Positions 38,010-49,738 of a stretch of 64,000 bases of DNA are shown here, in pieces (the first letter of the stretch is position 1; every line of letters begins with the position of its first letter). The notes under the pieces are model-generated. The model did not search any database, was not told where the DNA came from, and saw only the letters and a program-made list of their open reading frames with translations. The DNA is from Azolla caroliniana (lineage: Eukaryota > Polypodiophyta). The stretch lies in assembly GCA_043228905.1 (NCBI GenBank), contig JBHGNT010000008.1:8432001-8496000 (forward strand), given 5' to 3'. The position numbers and the translations under genes are program-made.

Positions 38010-41000
38010 TCAAGAGGAAGGCCCACATGCTTCCACTGTGGGAAGCCGGGGCACTTCCGAAAGAATTGTCGGCATTACCGAAAAGACTACGGAGCCGACG
38101 ACACCGATTCGAAGAAGTCTTTGAACGGAACGGTGCTTACCGGGGAGCCACGGACCGGAATGGTTCGGATCGGCGAGAGCAGGACCGGAAAGGAACGACG
38201 GCACTCGCGGCAAGTGAAGAGGAGATCATGCTCATCACCGAAGAAGGTGAACTAAACATTGCCGGCGATGAGACTACTTGGGTGGTCGATTCCGGAGCGT
38301 CGTTCCACCTGACCCCGGAAAGAAGATACTTTTCATCCTACATAGCCGGTGAGCATGGCTGTGTTCGGATGGGAAATGAAGGTACGTGCCGGATTGCCGG
38401 CATAGGAGACGTGTGGTTGACAACCTTGACCGGATGCAAAATGTTGCTGAAGGATGTCCGACACGTTCCGGAGGTTCGATTGAACCTGATTTCGGCCGGG
38501 AGGCTAGACGATGAAGGCGACATAGGTAGCATCCGGAACTGCGTAATGAAGTTCAGCAAGGGGAGCCTGATAGTGGCTCGGGCCCGGAAAGTCAACACAC
38601 TGTACCTTATGAACGCCTGGTTGTGTCCGGAAGAGTTGAACGTGGCAGCCGACACTGCCGGTGAGCTGTGGCACAAGAGACTGTGCCACATGAGTGAGAA
38701 GGGGATGAAGAGGCTTGCAGAAGACAACCTTATTCCAGTGAAGCACGTGCACCTGGAGAAGTGCACCGATTTCCTGGCGGGTAAGCAGAACCGAACCTCC
38801 TTCCACTCAAGGCCACCGACGAGACGTAGCGCACCACTGGAGTTGGTGCACACTGACGTGTGTCAAGTAGAAACGAAGTCACATGGCGGAGCCCAGTACT
38901 TCGTGACATTCATTGATGACCACAGCCGGAAGCTGTGGACGGCACCGTTGAAGACAAAGGACCAAGTGTTGTGCGTCTTCAAAGAACTCCACGCGAGAGT
39001 GGAAAGGGAATCCGGCAAGAAGCTGAAAGCGATACGAGCGGATAACGGAGGGGAATACCGGGGGCAGTTCGAGGAGTATTGTCGCTCGAAGGGAATCCGG
39101 CTCGAGTTTACTGTGCCGAAGACGCCGGAACTGAACGGGCTGGCCGAGAGGATGAACCGGACCATAATGGAGAGGGTCCGGAGTATGCTGGCGCATGCGA
39201 AATTACCCAAGGGGTTTTGGGCTGAGGCAATGTCGACGGCGACATACGTGATAAACAGATCACCCTCAGTACCTTTGGACGGAGACACGCCGAAGAGAGT
39301 GTGGACCGGTAGGGAAGTATCCTACCGGCATCTGAAGGTGTTCGGGTGTCTCGCATATGTGCATGTGGCAAAGGACCAGAGAGGAAAGCTAGATCCAAAG
39401 ACCCGGCCATGCATATTCCTCGGTTACGGCGATGACGAGTTCGGCTACCGAGTATGGGACCCGGTCGACAAAAAGATATTCCGGAGTCGTGATATCATCT
39501 TCATGGAGGACAAGACACTCGCCGATTGGGAGTCGGAGAAGAAGATGAAGAGCTCCAAGTCGACCGGTGAGGATCAACTCTACAAGGAGCAGTCCCGACC
39601 GGCAAGGGACCGGTTAACACTCGAGGATCTGGCCGAAGACGGTGAAGAAACAGAACCGGCCGAGGAAGATGAAACTGATACCGGAACCGGCCCCGATCCC
39701 GAAATGGATTCGGATGAAGAGGAAACGGAGGAGCCGGTTACCGAAGCTCCGGAACGGAGATATCCTCTAAGAGAGAGAAGGCCCCCCCAGAGATTTCCGG
39801 AACCAGAGCACGTGCTGCTAACCGACGAGGGGGATCCGGAGAGTTTTGAAGAAGCAAAGCTTGACACCCATAGCCGCAGGTGGTTAAGTGCCATGCAGGA
39901 GGAGATGGATTCCCTGCATGAGAACCACACATATGAACTTGTGGAGTTGCCGAAAGGAAAGCGGGCACTTCGAAACAAGTGGGTGTTCAAGCTGAAACCG
40001 GGAGATGCCGGAATCCCCCCGAGATACAAAGCCAGGATCGTGGTGAAGGGGTTCCAGCAGAAGAAGGGCGTCGACTTCGACGAGATATTTGCCCCGGTAG
40101 TGAAGATGACCTCCATCCGGACGGTGCTGAGCATAGCGCCAAGCATGGACCTCGAGGTAGAACAGATGGACGTGAAGACGACATTCCTTCACGGTGACCT
40201 CGAAGAAGAGATCTACATGCAGCAACCGGAAGGATTCGAGAAGAAAGGGAAGGAGCACCTGGTATGCCGGTTGAAGAAGAGCCTTTACGGACTGAAGCAG
40301 GCTCCCCGGCAATGGTACCGGAAGTTCGACTCTTTCATGACCGACGAAGGGTACCACAAAACGCAGTCCGATCACTGCGTGTTTGTGAAGAAGTTCGAAG
40401 GAGGAGACTTTCTAATACTCCTCCTGTACGTGGACGACATGTTGATCGTCGGACAGGACCAGGTCAAGATCCGGATGCTGAAGAAAGCGCTTCACCGAAC
40501 CTTCTCAATGAAGGACCTGGGTCCGGCGAGGCAAATACTAGGGATGCACATCATCCGGGACCGGAAGAAGAAGCAGTTGTGGCTGTCACAGGAGAAGTAC
40601 GTGACAAAGGTGCTTCACCGGTTCAACATGTCGGAAGCAAGACCGGTCGGGTCAACCCTCCCGGCAAACTGCAAGTTGTCCAGCAAGCAAAGCCCCAAGA
40701 CAAAGGCTGAGAAGGAGGACATGATGAAAGTACCATATGCCTCTGCCGTCGGAAGCTTGATGTACGCAATGGTGTGTACAAGACCGGACATAGGATATGC
40801 AGTCGGAGTGGTGAGCCGGTACATGAGCAATCCCGGCAAAGAGCACTGGAACGCGGCCAAGTGGATACTCCGATACCTGAAGGGCACGGCAAACGTGTGC
40901 CTCCGATTCGGCTCCGGTAAGCCCGAACTCGACGGCTTTACCGATTCGGATATGTCGGCTGATGCAGATACCAGCTGGTCCACATCAGGGTATGTGATGA

Positions 41001-41404
41001 CGTATGCAGGGGGAGCTGTTTCGTGGCAGTCGAGGCTGCAGAAGACGGTTGCATTGTCAACCACGGAGGCGGAGTACATGGCGGCTATTGAAGCCGGCAA
41101 GGAAATGATATGGATGAAGGACTTCATTAGAGAGCTCGGTATCCGGCAGGAGGAGTACCGACTCTACTGCGACAGTCAGAGTGCCATCCACCTTGCGAAG
41201 AACGCGGCCTATCACTCCCGGACGAAGCACATCCAACGAAGATATCACTGGATCCGGGAAAGGATAGAAGACCAGGAGTTCGTGCTGACGAAGATCCACA
41301 CGGACGAGAACGGGTCAGACATGCTGACCAAAGTGCTCACACCCGACAAGCTGGAAGCGTGCCAGAAGAGGGTCGGACTGGAAAGACATCCCATGCCGAA
41401 GTGA
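38010..41404 (+). CDS. Copia-D pol: protease, integrase, RT, RNase H
   Basis: Open frame of 1125 residues from 38027; the true domain start is internal and lies in the -1 frame relative to gag, with the shift between about 38100 and 38210. Residues: protease DSGA 88-91; GAG-pre-integrase LWHKRLCHMSEKG with H216 and H221, C246 but Phe at 249 where the zinc finger needs Cys; integrase D277, D339, E374 (DD35E); acidic linker 530-600; RT with YVDD 801-804; RNase H FTDSD, TTEAEY, YCDSQS. Ends at 41404, just before the PPT. It is the best preserved pol in the window. Confidence 0.95.
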
Positions 41405-41414
41405 AGGGGGAGTT
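41399..41414 (+). promoter_or_regulatory. Copia-D polypurine tract
   Basis: AAGTGAAGGGGGAGTT overlaps the pol stop codon and abuts the 3' LTR. Confidence 0.9.
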
Positions 41415-42045
41415 TGTTGGGATTACGGTCCCTCCGGATGGGATGGTCGGATGTCCGGGAATCGGGAATGAAGACCCGGTTCCGGATCGGTCCGGGAATC
41501 GGGAATGAAGACCCGGTTCCGGATCCGGATGATGAAGACCCCGGCTACGGAGCCGGATGACGAATGTACCCGGAGAGAGATCCGGATGCGGGGACATATT
41601 TGTGAATATGTTTGCCAAGGGCCCTTGAGGCTATATTTGTAAATAGCCCGAAAGTCATATGTGTATAAATATGACTTAGGGCAAACAGTTTAGTTGTTGT
41701 TGCTCATTTTTCTGTTTTCCACTTAGAGGGAGCGAAGTGAGAGCAGCCGAGAGAGAGAGAGTGAGAGAGAAAGAAAGGAAGAGGTCGACGCCTCTGTGTA
41801 ATACCGCCGCCTGTGGCGAGGACAGCGAGCTCAAGGTCGTCGCCTTGCAGCTCGCCATTGTACATTCCCTGCGTATAGTGATAGTTGGAGTCCTGCACTC
41901 CCGTGGTTTTTCCCGTCTAGGGTTTTCCACGCTAAACCGTGTGCATTCGAGTCTCTCTCTGTGTTTTCGATTTTCTGCTGCATTGATTCGTGTTTCCTCG
42001 GTTGTGGTCGAGAGGTGAAGAAATTGAAAGCGTCAATTTCCAACA
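41415..42045 (+). repeat. Copia-D 3' LTR
   Basis: 631 bp; differs from the 5' LTR by T/C (GAGATCTGG/GAGATCCGG), A/G (GACAACGAG/GACAGCGAG) and an extra GA. Followed by the tgctg duplication. Confidence 0.96.
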
Positions 42046-42270
42046 TGCTGCGCCCCTGTATTCCGCCTCTGTGCTCGAATGAGCGATGGTTGGTTGCTTT
42101 TTGCTGCTCCAGGATATTACTTCGCTGTCAAGGGAGAAAACAAATCTGGAGGTTGATCTTCTATCGTCTTTGTAGCCGGCCCACTTGGCGTCTGTGTACC
42201 CCTTGAGTCGTATTGGCATCGTGGTCTTGTAGAGGATGCCACAATCCATTGTGCCGCTCACGTATGGTCG
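42046..42270 (-). pseudogene. Copia-C RNase H, proximal part
   Basis: LKGYTDAKWAGYKDDRRSTS, FSLDSEVISWSSKKQPTIAH and SSTEAEYRGAA, continuing across Copia-D at 36671. First catalytic Asp and the Glu are present. Confidence 0.9.
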
Positions 42271-42273
42271 AAC

Positions 42274-43020
42274 TCACTTAGCGCAATCCAAGTGAGTATC
42301 ACGCGGTGTTTGCATGAATTGGCTAAGGAGACCGACCGGATAACTGAGATCGGGTCGTGTGATCGTGAGGTAGATGAGACTCCCGATGAGTTGCCGATAC
42401 TGAGTCGGCTCACACGCTTTGGTGCTGGAGTTTGCATCTAGTTTGAGATTGTGATTGAGCGGGGTTGCCACGGATTTGCACTCAGCCATATCGAACTTGT
42501 ATAACAAGTTGAGGATGTAGTGCCGTTGAGAGATCATGATTCCGGCCGAAGTCCGAATTACCTCGATGCTGAGGAAGTAGTGGAGCTCCTTCATGTCCAT
42601 CATCTCGAACTTGTCGGAAAGGAGGGATTTGACCTTATTGATTTCGATGAGATGCTCACCTCCAATGACTAGGTCATCCACATATAAGATGATGACGATT
42701 GGACTTGCGGAATCGCTTTGTATGTAGAGGGAGTTGTCCGATTTGACATACGGAAGCCTATTCGATGAAGATATTGCGTTATCTTCGAATGCCAAGCACG
42801 CGGTGCTTGCTTGAGGCCGTAGAGTGGCTTCTTGAGTCGACATACAACTTTCGGATGGGTGCTCGAGTTGAAGCCAGGTGGTTGTATCATGTACACCTCC
42901 TCTTCTAATTTGCCTTGTAGAAAGGCGTTCTTGACTCCATTTGATGGAGGTGCCACCCTTTCGCCGCGGCAAGCACAATTACAGTCCATACCGTCATCTT
43001 TGCTGGTTCCCATACGTCGA
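42274..43020 (-). pseudogene. Copia-C reverse transcriptase, N-terminally deleted
   Basis: Begins abruptly [20 protein letters not shown], fused to the integrase remnant; then [49 protein letters not shown] (active site intact) and FEMMDMKELHYFLSIEVI. One frameshift after WHLHQM. Confidence 0.88.
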
Positions 43021-43204
43021 AATGGACTACGTCGAGTAGACCTTTGCTCACGTTCCGCTCTTTCGGGAATGGGTGTCGGTGTTGCTTGCCGAATTGGCAT
43101 GCTTCGCATACACCTTCAATCTCCTTCTCTTTGAATGTCGGGAGTCCGATGATGACTCCTTTCGATTTCATTGCGTTGAGATTGATGTGGCCGATTCGCT
43201 TGTG
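43005..43204 (-). pseudogene. Copia-C integrase zinc finger fused to RT
   Basis: [26 protein letters not shown] (both cysteines kept) and VVHFDVWEP, the first catalytic Asp block, then directly AKMT of RT. The rest of the integrase core is gone. The fusion keeps frame. Confidence 0.9.
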
Positions 43205-44663
43205 TCATAGCTCTATGTCGGAGTCGGATTTCGTGCTTTTTGCGAACATGGCGGATTTCATCTCGTGTGAATCAAGAATGAACATCCGGCCCTCTCTTCT
43301 TCTGCGCGCGATGATTCGGCCCTCTTTTTCGATGAAGCACCTTTCTTGGTCGAATCGTACTTGCATCCCTTGCTCAACCATTAGGCTGACCGAGACCAAA
43401 TTCTTTGTGATGGTGGGAACATGCAAGACATTTTTAATGTATGTTTGCTTACCTCTTTCGCCGAACAGAACATTGCCGATGTGCTGAATCGGGTGCGCAG
43501 TGTCATCTCCGGTTTCGACATAACCGGGTCTCTCCGGCTCTCGAAGTTCGAGAAACCATTCTTTATGAGATGTCATATGGTTTGAGGCTCCGGAGTCAAC
43601 AAACCATACGTTCTCCGGATTGAGGGCACTAGTTGAGGTAGAGGACGACATAGAGTTTGCTCTATCTTTCATCATGAACATTCCGCCACGGTCGGAGTTG
43701 TGTGCATACATTCCGCCACGATCTTCGTAGTCGGAGTTGTGCTCGTACATTCTGCTATACTCTTCGTAGTCGGAATTGTGCGTGTAATTCGTGAGTTGTC
43801 GGCTTGTGGAAGCCGATTCATGCATCTTCTTTCGGCACTCTTCTTCGTGGTGGCGGAGCTTTCCGCAATATCCACATTCGGTTGCGTTTTGATGGCTTGG
43901 GCCGGAGTGGAAGCTCCCCCTTCTTGCGAGGGTTCCTCGTTGGCTTCCGTTTTGCGGCTGAAATTGGGAGTTGTCGTAGGTCGGAGCTCGTCTTCCTTGT
44001 CCTTGAACGAATCGGCCTCTCACTTGTTCGCGTCCTCTTCCTCCGTTCGAGTGCGTGTAGAGCATTTGGCCTCCGACCCATTGCTCCTTGTACGCACATG
44101 GTTTTCTTCGACCAATAGCATTGATTGGAGCTCGAAGAAGGAGGGAGATTTCTCCCTTGCAAGAACGGCGGTTCGCATCGCACCGAACCGTGGTGCGAGG
44201 CCGCCGAGGCATATTTGCACCATCTCATCATCATCAATATTTACGCTTAACGAGCTGAGTGAGTCGCAAAGCTCCTTGATCTTCAAGGTCTATGTCGTGA
44301 TGGACACGTCCGTTTGTTGAATGTTGTTCAACTCTTGGCGGAGTTGAAGCCTTCTTGCGGTTGTGTTCACCGCGAAAACTTTTGTAGATTTTCGCATGCC
44401 TCCTTCGGCGTCTTGGTTTCGCGAATGTAGCCGAGCATGTGATTGTGAACACATGTCACCAAGCAATACATCACGCGGCTGGTGGCTTGCTCCCATGTCG
44501 CGTATCTGGGAGCCGTTTCGATGGGTCGGTGTTTGTGAGCTCCTTTGATGTAGCTCCAAATGCCTTGTCTGACAAGGTATTGGTGCATCTTGTACTCCCA
44601 AGATGCGAAGTTGTTTCGATCCAACTTCTCGGTAGGGAGAGCGCTCCCCATTTGAGTATTCAT
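43205..44663 (-). pseudogene. Copia-C gag and protease
   Basis: Gag starts MNTQMGSALPTEKLDRNNFA; KMHQYLVRQGIW and WEQATSRVMYCLVTC follow, then a frame change, IKELCDSLSSLSVNIDDDEM, LQSMLLVEENHV, and a zinc knuckle CGYCGKLRHHEEEC. Protease VWFVDSGASNHMTSHKEWF has an intact catalytic motif. It ends in the pre-integrase region GRMFILDSHEM. Frames switch at least twice. Confidence 0.88.
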
Positions 44664-44672
44664 TATGTAGAT

Positions 44673-44702
44673 TCTTCTTCTTCTTCTTCTTCTTCTTCTT
44701 CT
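44673..44702. repeat. (TTC)n microsatellite in Copia-C leader
   Basis: About ten TTC units between the PBS and gag start of Copia-C (GAA on its sense strand). Confidence 0.9.
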
Positions 44703-44810
44703 CTCTTCGAATGCGAGCTATGTAGCAAAGCTACGATAGCAATGAGCCAGTTCTTGGTCGTCGGTGTAGGACACAACGCACATGGATGGGCTAGATCGAG
44801 CTACCAAGTC

Positions 44811-44822
44811 GCTCTGATACCA
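44811..44822 (-). promoter_or_regulatory. Copia-C primer-binding site
   Basis: TGGTATCAGAGC on the minus strand, abutting the 5' LTR end TTCTTTACA. Confidence 0.9.
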
Positions 44823-45279
44823 TGTAAAGAATCAAGAGACGGATTCTGTGCAGCGGAATAGATATGGACTGTGTGTGTATGAGAGAGAGAGAGAGAGTGT
44901 GAGAGAGACAAGGAGTAAGACACAGAGAATACGCAAGGTAAAGTATATTAACAAAGGAGAAAGACTCAACACGATACAAGGTGGGAGGAGGGTGCTTTAT
45001 ATAGTCACCCTCTCTCTTCATTAACTACAAGACTCATAGAGCATGGGGAATGTGAAAGCTCATAAGTTATGTGTCATAGAATATGATTCTATGACACATA
45101 ACTACAAGACTCATAGAGCATGGGGAATGTGAAAGCTCATAAGTTATGTGTCATAGAATATGATTCTATGACTCATACTAAATGCTAGAATACAAAGTGG
45201 TGACTCTTGACCGTTGGAGTGTCTATTCACTCTCAAGGTGAGTTCACACACTAGACCAAGTTGAGCTTGATTCTCAACA
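44823..45279 (-). repeat. Copia-C 5' LTR with a 72-bp duplication
   Basis: 457 bp against 388 bp for the 3' LTR. The excess is a tandem copy of the segment from AACTACAAGACTCATAGAGC through the palindrome CATAGAATATGATTCTATG. Confidence 0.9.
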
Positions 45280-46132
45280 AATCCAAATGCATCCCACGTG
45301 TTACCCGACAGATGCATCACGAGTTGGGTTAGTGGGCACCTTATTGACTGGCATAGTGTTGTCATAGTTTGCTCCATTACTAGAGACAAATTCTCCTCTA
45401 CTGCATAATGTCGAGGAGTTTGTCAAAGAATTGAAGGCTTGCTTCGGAGATACAGATGGGGCAAGAACGACTATCAACAAGATTCGTACACTACGTCAAG
45501 GTGATCAACTAGCCTCAACATATGCAGCTAATTTTCGTCTCATCACAAGCGATATTCCTTGGGATGAACAAGCCCTAATGGAGCAATTTTGTTCCGGTCT
45601 TCGTAGTGATGTGAAGCACTTACTTGTTACCTTCCCCGAGGATCCAAAATCACTTACAGAAGCTATTAGTCGAGCAATACGGTGTGATAATCGTCTTTTT
45701 GAGCGTCGATGTGAGCGACAACAACAAATAAAAAGATCAAGATACACACCAACTTATGCATTAGTAACAACGCAATCGTCTCCAAGGCAAACATATAGCC
45801 CTGCTCCAATCCCAAGGCAAACACGTAGCCCAACCCCAATGGATAGGCCGACACCCATGGAGATCGATATGACCCAACGTCGAGGACTATTGTCGAATGA
45901 AGAGAAGCAATGACGCCGAGCAAACCGTTTGTGCTTATATTGCGGAGGTCTAGGACATATAACCATTCAATGCTCCCGTAGGCCGAGACGTCAGGTAAAT
46001 CAAATTCACTATGACAATAAAAATGAGTCCAACATTTTAGAAGCACTAAGTGATTCTAATATTATGAATAATCCACCCTTGTCCAATAAGTTTGAAGTCC
46101 TAAGCCAATTAGAAGAGGAGTCAAACGAATAA
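45280..46132 (+). pseudogene. Gypsy-2 gag, C-terminal part
   Basis: Resumes after the aatcc duplication. FKACFGDTDGARTTINKI, GDQLASTYAANFRLITSDI, DNRLFERRCERQQ, zinc knuckle CLYCGGLGHITIQC. A TGA at 45911-45913 replaces an Arg codon. The conserved tail NKFEVLSQLEEESNE ends in TAA at 46130-46132, the ancestral gag stop shared with Gypsy-3. Confidence 0.9.
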
Positions 46133-46735
46133 GTCCGGCCAAAATAGGAGCCATTTGGTTGGACAACATTAGCTATGTACAACCTAGTGTAGGTTCCATT
46201 TCATCCAAGCATGTTAGTAGAGTCTTCTCAGCCCAAGTACAAGTTAGGACACCAAGTTTCCAACTTAAGATCCAAACCCTCTTAGATACCAGAGCCAATT
46301 CTTGTTTCATGGATAGAGATTTTGCCCAAAAACATCAAATATCCTTGCACACACTTCCTTGCCCAGTTTCCATAGTAGTGATTGATGGACGTCCCATAGC
46401 TTCCGGGAAGATATTCGAAGAGTCAAACCCAATACACATACTCTTAGGTGATTTAGGATGTGTAGTTTCCTTTAATATAATCCGTAGCCCCGAGTATCCA
46501 ATTGTCCTTGGTTTGCCATGGTTCGAGCTACATAGCCCACAAATAGATTGGAGGAGGTGAGAAATTTGGTGCCCTTCTGCAGAAAACATCATTGCTAAGG
46601 ATCGAACCCAAGAGTATTCCCTTAAAGAATATAGTTCTACCAGTGCACCATCTCCTTTTTACCAAATCTCAACCATCACATTGCAACAATTGTTCCACGT
46701 GGGAGGAAAGGAGGAACTTTTCTTATTTGGAATAT
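46133..46735 (+). pseudogene. Gypsy-2 protease
   Basis: In the -1 frame relative to gag. SGISxxHV-like leader, LLDTRANSCFMD (DTGA changed to DTRA, inactive), VVIDGRPIASGKIFEESNPI, VLGLPWFELHSPQIDW. One TGA at 46558-46560, then on into RT in the same frame. Confidence 0.88.
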
Positions 46736-49700
46736 TAGTGACACCTTCTACTACGACTCAAGGGAATCCAGACGTCCAAATTCCCGAAAAATATCAAGAA
46801 TATGTTGATGTTTTCGACAAAGTCAAAGCTAGTGTACTTCCAAAGCATCGACCATACGATTGTCCCATTGACCTCCAAGAAGGAAAAGAGCCACCGTGGG
46901 GTCTGATCTACAATCTATCGCCAACTGAGCTTGAGGTTCTTCGAGAATACATTGAGGAGAATCTTGCACATGGGTTTATTCGACATTCAAAATCTCCAGC
47001 CGGTGCTCCTATATTTTTTGTGAAGAAAAAGGATGGATCACTTCGTTTGGTCGTGGACTATCGGGGATTAAATAAAGTCACCATAAGAAATAGGTATGCT
47101 CTTCCTTTAATCTCCAGTATTTTAGAGCGCATTGGTGGGGCAAAACAAAGATTGATTTAAGGGGTGCATATAATGTTGTTTGCATTCGACCAGGAGATCA
47201 GTGGAAAACGGCATTTCGCACTCGGTATGGTCATTTCGAGTATACAGTCATGCCTTTCGGGCTCACAAATGCACCCACAGTTTTCCAACATATGGCAAAT
47301 GATATTTTCCGGGATTTTCTAGATATCTTTCTCATAATCTATTTAGATGATCTGTTGATTTACTCTAAAACACAGGAGGAGCATGATATACATGTCCAGA
47401 AAGTACTTGAATGCTTAAGAAAGTATGGTCTGTATGCCAAACTTGAGAAGTGCAGTTTTGGCAGCGAACAAGTCGAATTCTTGGGTTATACTATTTCATC
47501 TAAGGGTATCTTCATGGATCTAGCAAAAGTCAAAAAAATATTGGAATGGCAACCCCCACGTTTTGTTCGAGACGTCCAATGTTTCCTCAGATTTGCTAAC
47601 TTCTATTGCAAATTCATATGAAATTATTCAAAGATCGTGTTGCCTCTCACCCAACTGACCAAGAAGAATCAAGCGTTTGTTTGGACTATTGAAGTGGACA
47701 CAACCTTTGCTCAACTCAAAGAGGCATTCACATAAGCTCCTATATTAGCACATATTGATCCCGAAAAGCCATTTACCATTGAAGCGGATGAGTCAGACTT
47801 TGCATTGGGGAGTATCCTATCCCAACCAGGCAACGACGGGCACTCTCATCCAGTCGCGTTTCACTCGAGAAAATTTACTGTTGCGGAGATAAACTATGAG
47901 GTGCATGACAAGGAGTTACTAGGTGTGGTTGACTCGTTCGAGCAATGGCGACATTTCTTGGAAGGATCATCTTATCAAATAATCATTTATAGTGATCACA
48001 AAAACCTTACGTATTTTTAAACGACTCGAGTGTTAAATAAGAGACAAGCTCGGTGGGCACAATTTCTAACTCGTTTTGATTTCAAGATCGTTTGCCGCCC
48101 CGAGAAGTAACAAGGGAAGCCAAATGCTCTATCTCAACATTCATATCTCGCACCTCGACCTGGAGATCTGGCCTTCGACAACCAAAAGCAAATTCTACTA
48201 GCACCATCAAAGCTACAAGCAACAATAGTTTATGCGACGCCGCTTGATTCACGCCTTGTTGATACTATTCGGCAACAACTCCACTCTGATGATTTTGCAT
48301 TAGAACAAGCCATACATCTTGCTCCACATTGCAAGATTCATCTCAACATTATCAGGAATTCAAGTGGCAAGATGGCTTACTCTTTTACAAGAATCTCCTT
48401 TACGTCCATGATGGATCACCCCGCTTTCAAGTATTACAATATTGTCATGATGCCCCTATGGCAGGACATTTTGGTATTGCCAAGACCATGGAGTTGGTGA
48501 AGTGCTCATTTTGGTGGCCTCATTTGCAAAAATTTGTCGAAGATTATGTTCGTACATGTGACACCTGTTGTCAAGGCAAAATACCCAGGTATCATCCTTA
48601 TGGCTTGTTACAACCATTACCGCCTCCAACCAAGCCATGACAGTCTATTTCTATGGATTTCATTACGGATCTGCCACCTTCCAAAGGATTTGATACCATT
48701 TTAACAATAGTGGATCGGTGTAACAAGATGGCACATTTTTTACCATGTGTATAGAGTATCAATAATCAGGAAATAGCAGATATTGTTATGCGTGAAGTAT
48801 TTTGCCATCATGGTCTTCCAGACGATATAATTACTGATCGTGGTCCTCAATTTATCTCTCACTTTTGGAAGCACCTATGGACAGGCCTCAAAATCTCATG
48901 CAAACTCTCTTCGGCTTATCATCCACAAACAGACAGACAAATAGAGCGCACAAATCAAACACTCGAGCAATATCTTCGATGCTTCATCAGTTATCAACAA
49001 GATGATTGGAGCGATATTCTACATCTTGTTGAGTTTGCATACAATAACATGGTACACTCTTCTACCAAGGTTACACCTTTCTTTGCCTACACCAGTAACC
49101 ATCCTCGATGGTGTATCTTGGATCTTCCCAAGGTCGCACGCAACCCTAGTGTTGAGCATCATCTTCATTGACTACATCGAATCCAGTTAGCGTTACCTTC
49201 ACATCTTTAGACAACTCAACCACAACATAAGACCAATGTCGATCTCCATCTTCTTAAGTCTCCTTTTAAGGTTGGTGACAAAGTATGGTTGCCTCATCGT
49301 CACATCAAGACTACCCGGCCATGTGAGAAGCTCGATTATCAACGCTTAGGTCCTTTCCTCATCACTGTGCGTATTAACGATGCCACCTTTCGTCTTAATC
49401 TTCTAGCACACATGAGGCTTCACCCAGTCTTTCATTGCTCTATTTTGGAACCTTGTCGAACCTCTTCTATTCCTAATCGTGTCGTGCCACCTCCGCCCTT
49501 TGTCCAACTTGTTGATGGCCCTGAATACAATGTAGCTACTATTCTTGATTCGAAGATTATGCGGAATAAGCTCCATTATCTGGTTGATGGGGTTGGCTAT
49601 CCTTTGAGTGATCGCACTTGGGAACCTGTCAATAATGTTTCTAATGCTCAAGCTTTTGTCAAAGACTTGCATCGTCGTTATCCAAACAAACCGGGCCCTA

Positions 49701-49738
49701 CATTGTTAACGATGACTTTTAACTCGAAGGGGAGATAC
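46736..49738 (+). pseudogene. Gypsy-2 RT, RNase H, integrase and chromodomain
   Basis: [33 protein letters not shown], a small deletion at 47150-47160, LIIYLDDLLIYSKT. RNase H starts near 47760 (IEADESDFALGS, YSDHKNLTYF). Integrase: RTCDTCCQGKIPRYHP (zinc ligands kept), [36 protein letters not shown]. Chromodomain at about 49515-49690 reads PEYNVATILDSKIM, YLVDGVGYPLSDRTWEP, with a cage Trp changed to Gly. Stops are scattered. Confidence 0.9.

Larger units (their letters stand above)
36672..42045 (+). mobile_element. Copia-D: very young Tnt1/Tork-like element inserted in Copia-C
   Basis: LTRs 36672-37300 and 41415-42045 differ by two substitutions and one GA-repeat step. Perfect target duplication tgctg (36667-36671 and 42046-42050). 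PBS, gag, 1125-residue pol and PPT are all present. It is clearly richer in G+C than the surrounding elements. It disrupts Copia-C RNase H between STEAEYRGAA and TCEVVW. Confidence 0.96.
35696..45279 (-). mobile_element. Copia-C: internally deleted Copia inserted in Gypsy-2 gag
   Basis: 3' LTR 35696-36083, 5' LTR 44823-45279, perfect target duplication aatcc (35691-35695 and 45280-45284). Minus-strand order: PBS, gag, protease, integrase zinc finger, RT (after a fused deletion), RNase H (split by Copia-D), PPT. About 1.4 kb of integrase core and RT fingers is missing compared with Copia-B. Confidence 0.93.

Noticed and set aside
39580-40375. Long minus-strand frames inside Copia-D
   Set aside because: Shadows of the GC-rich pol frame, which carries the catalytic motifs.
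43700-44320. 206-residue plus-strand frame
   Set aside because: Antisense shadow of Copia-C gag.
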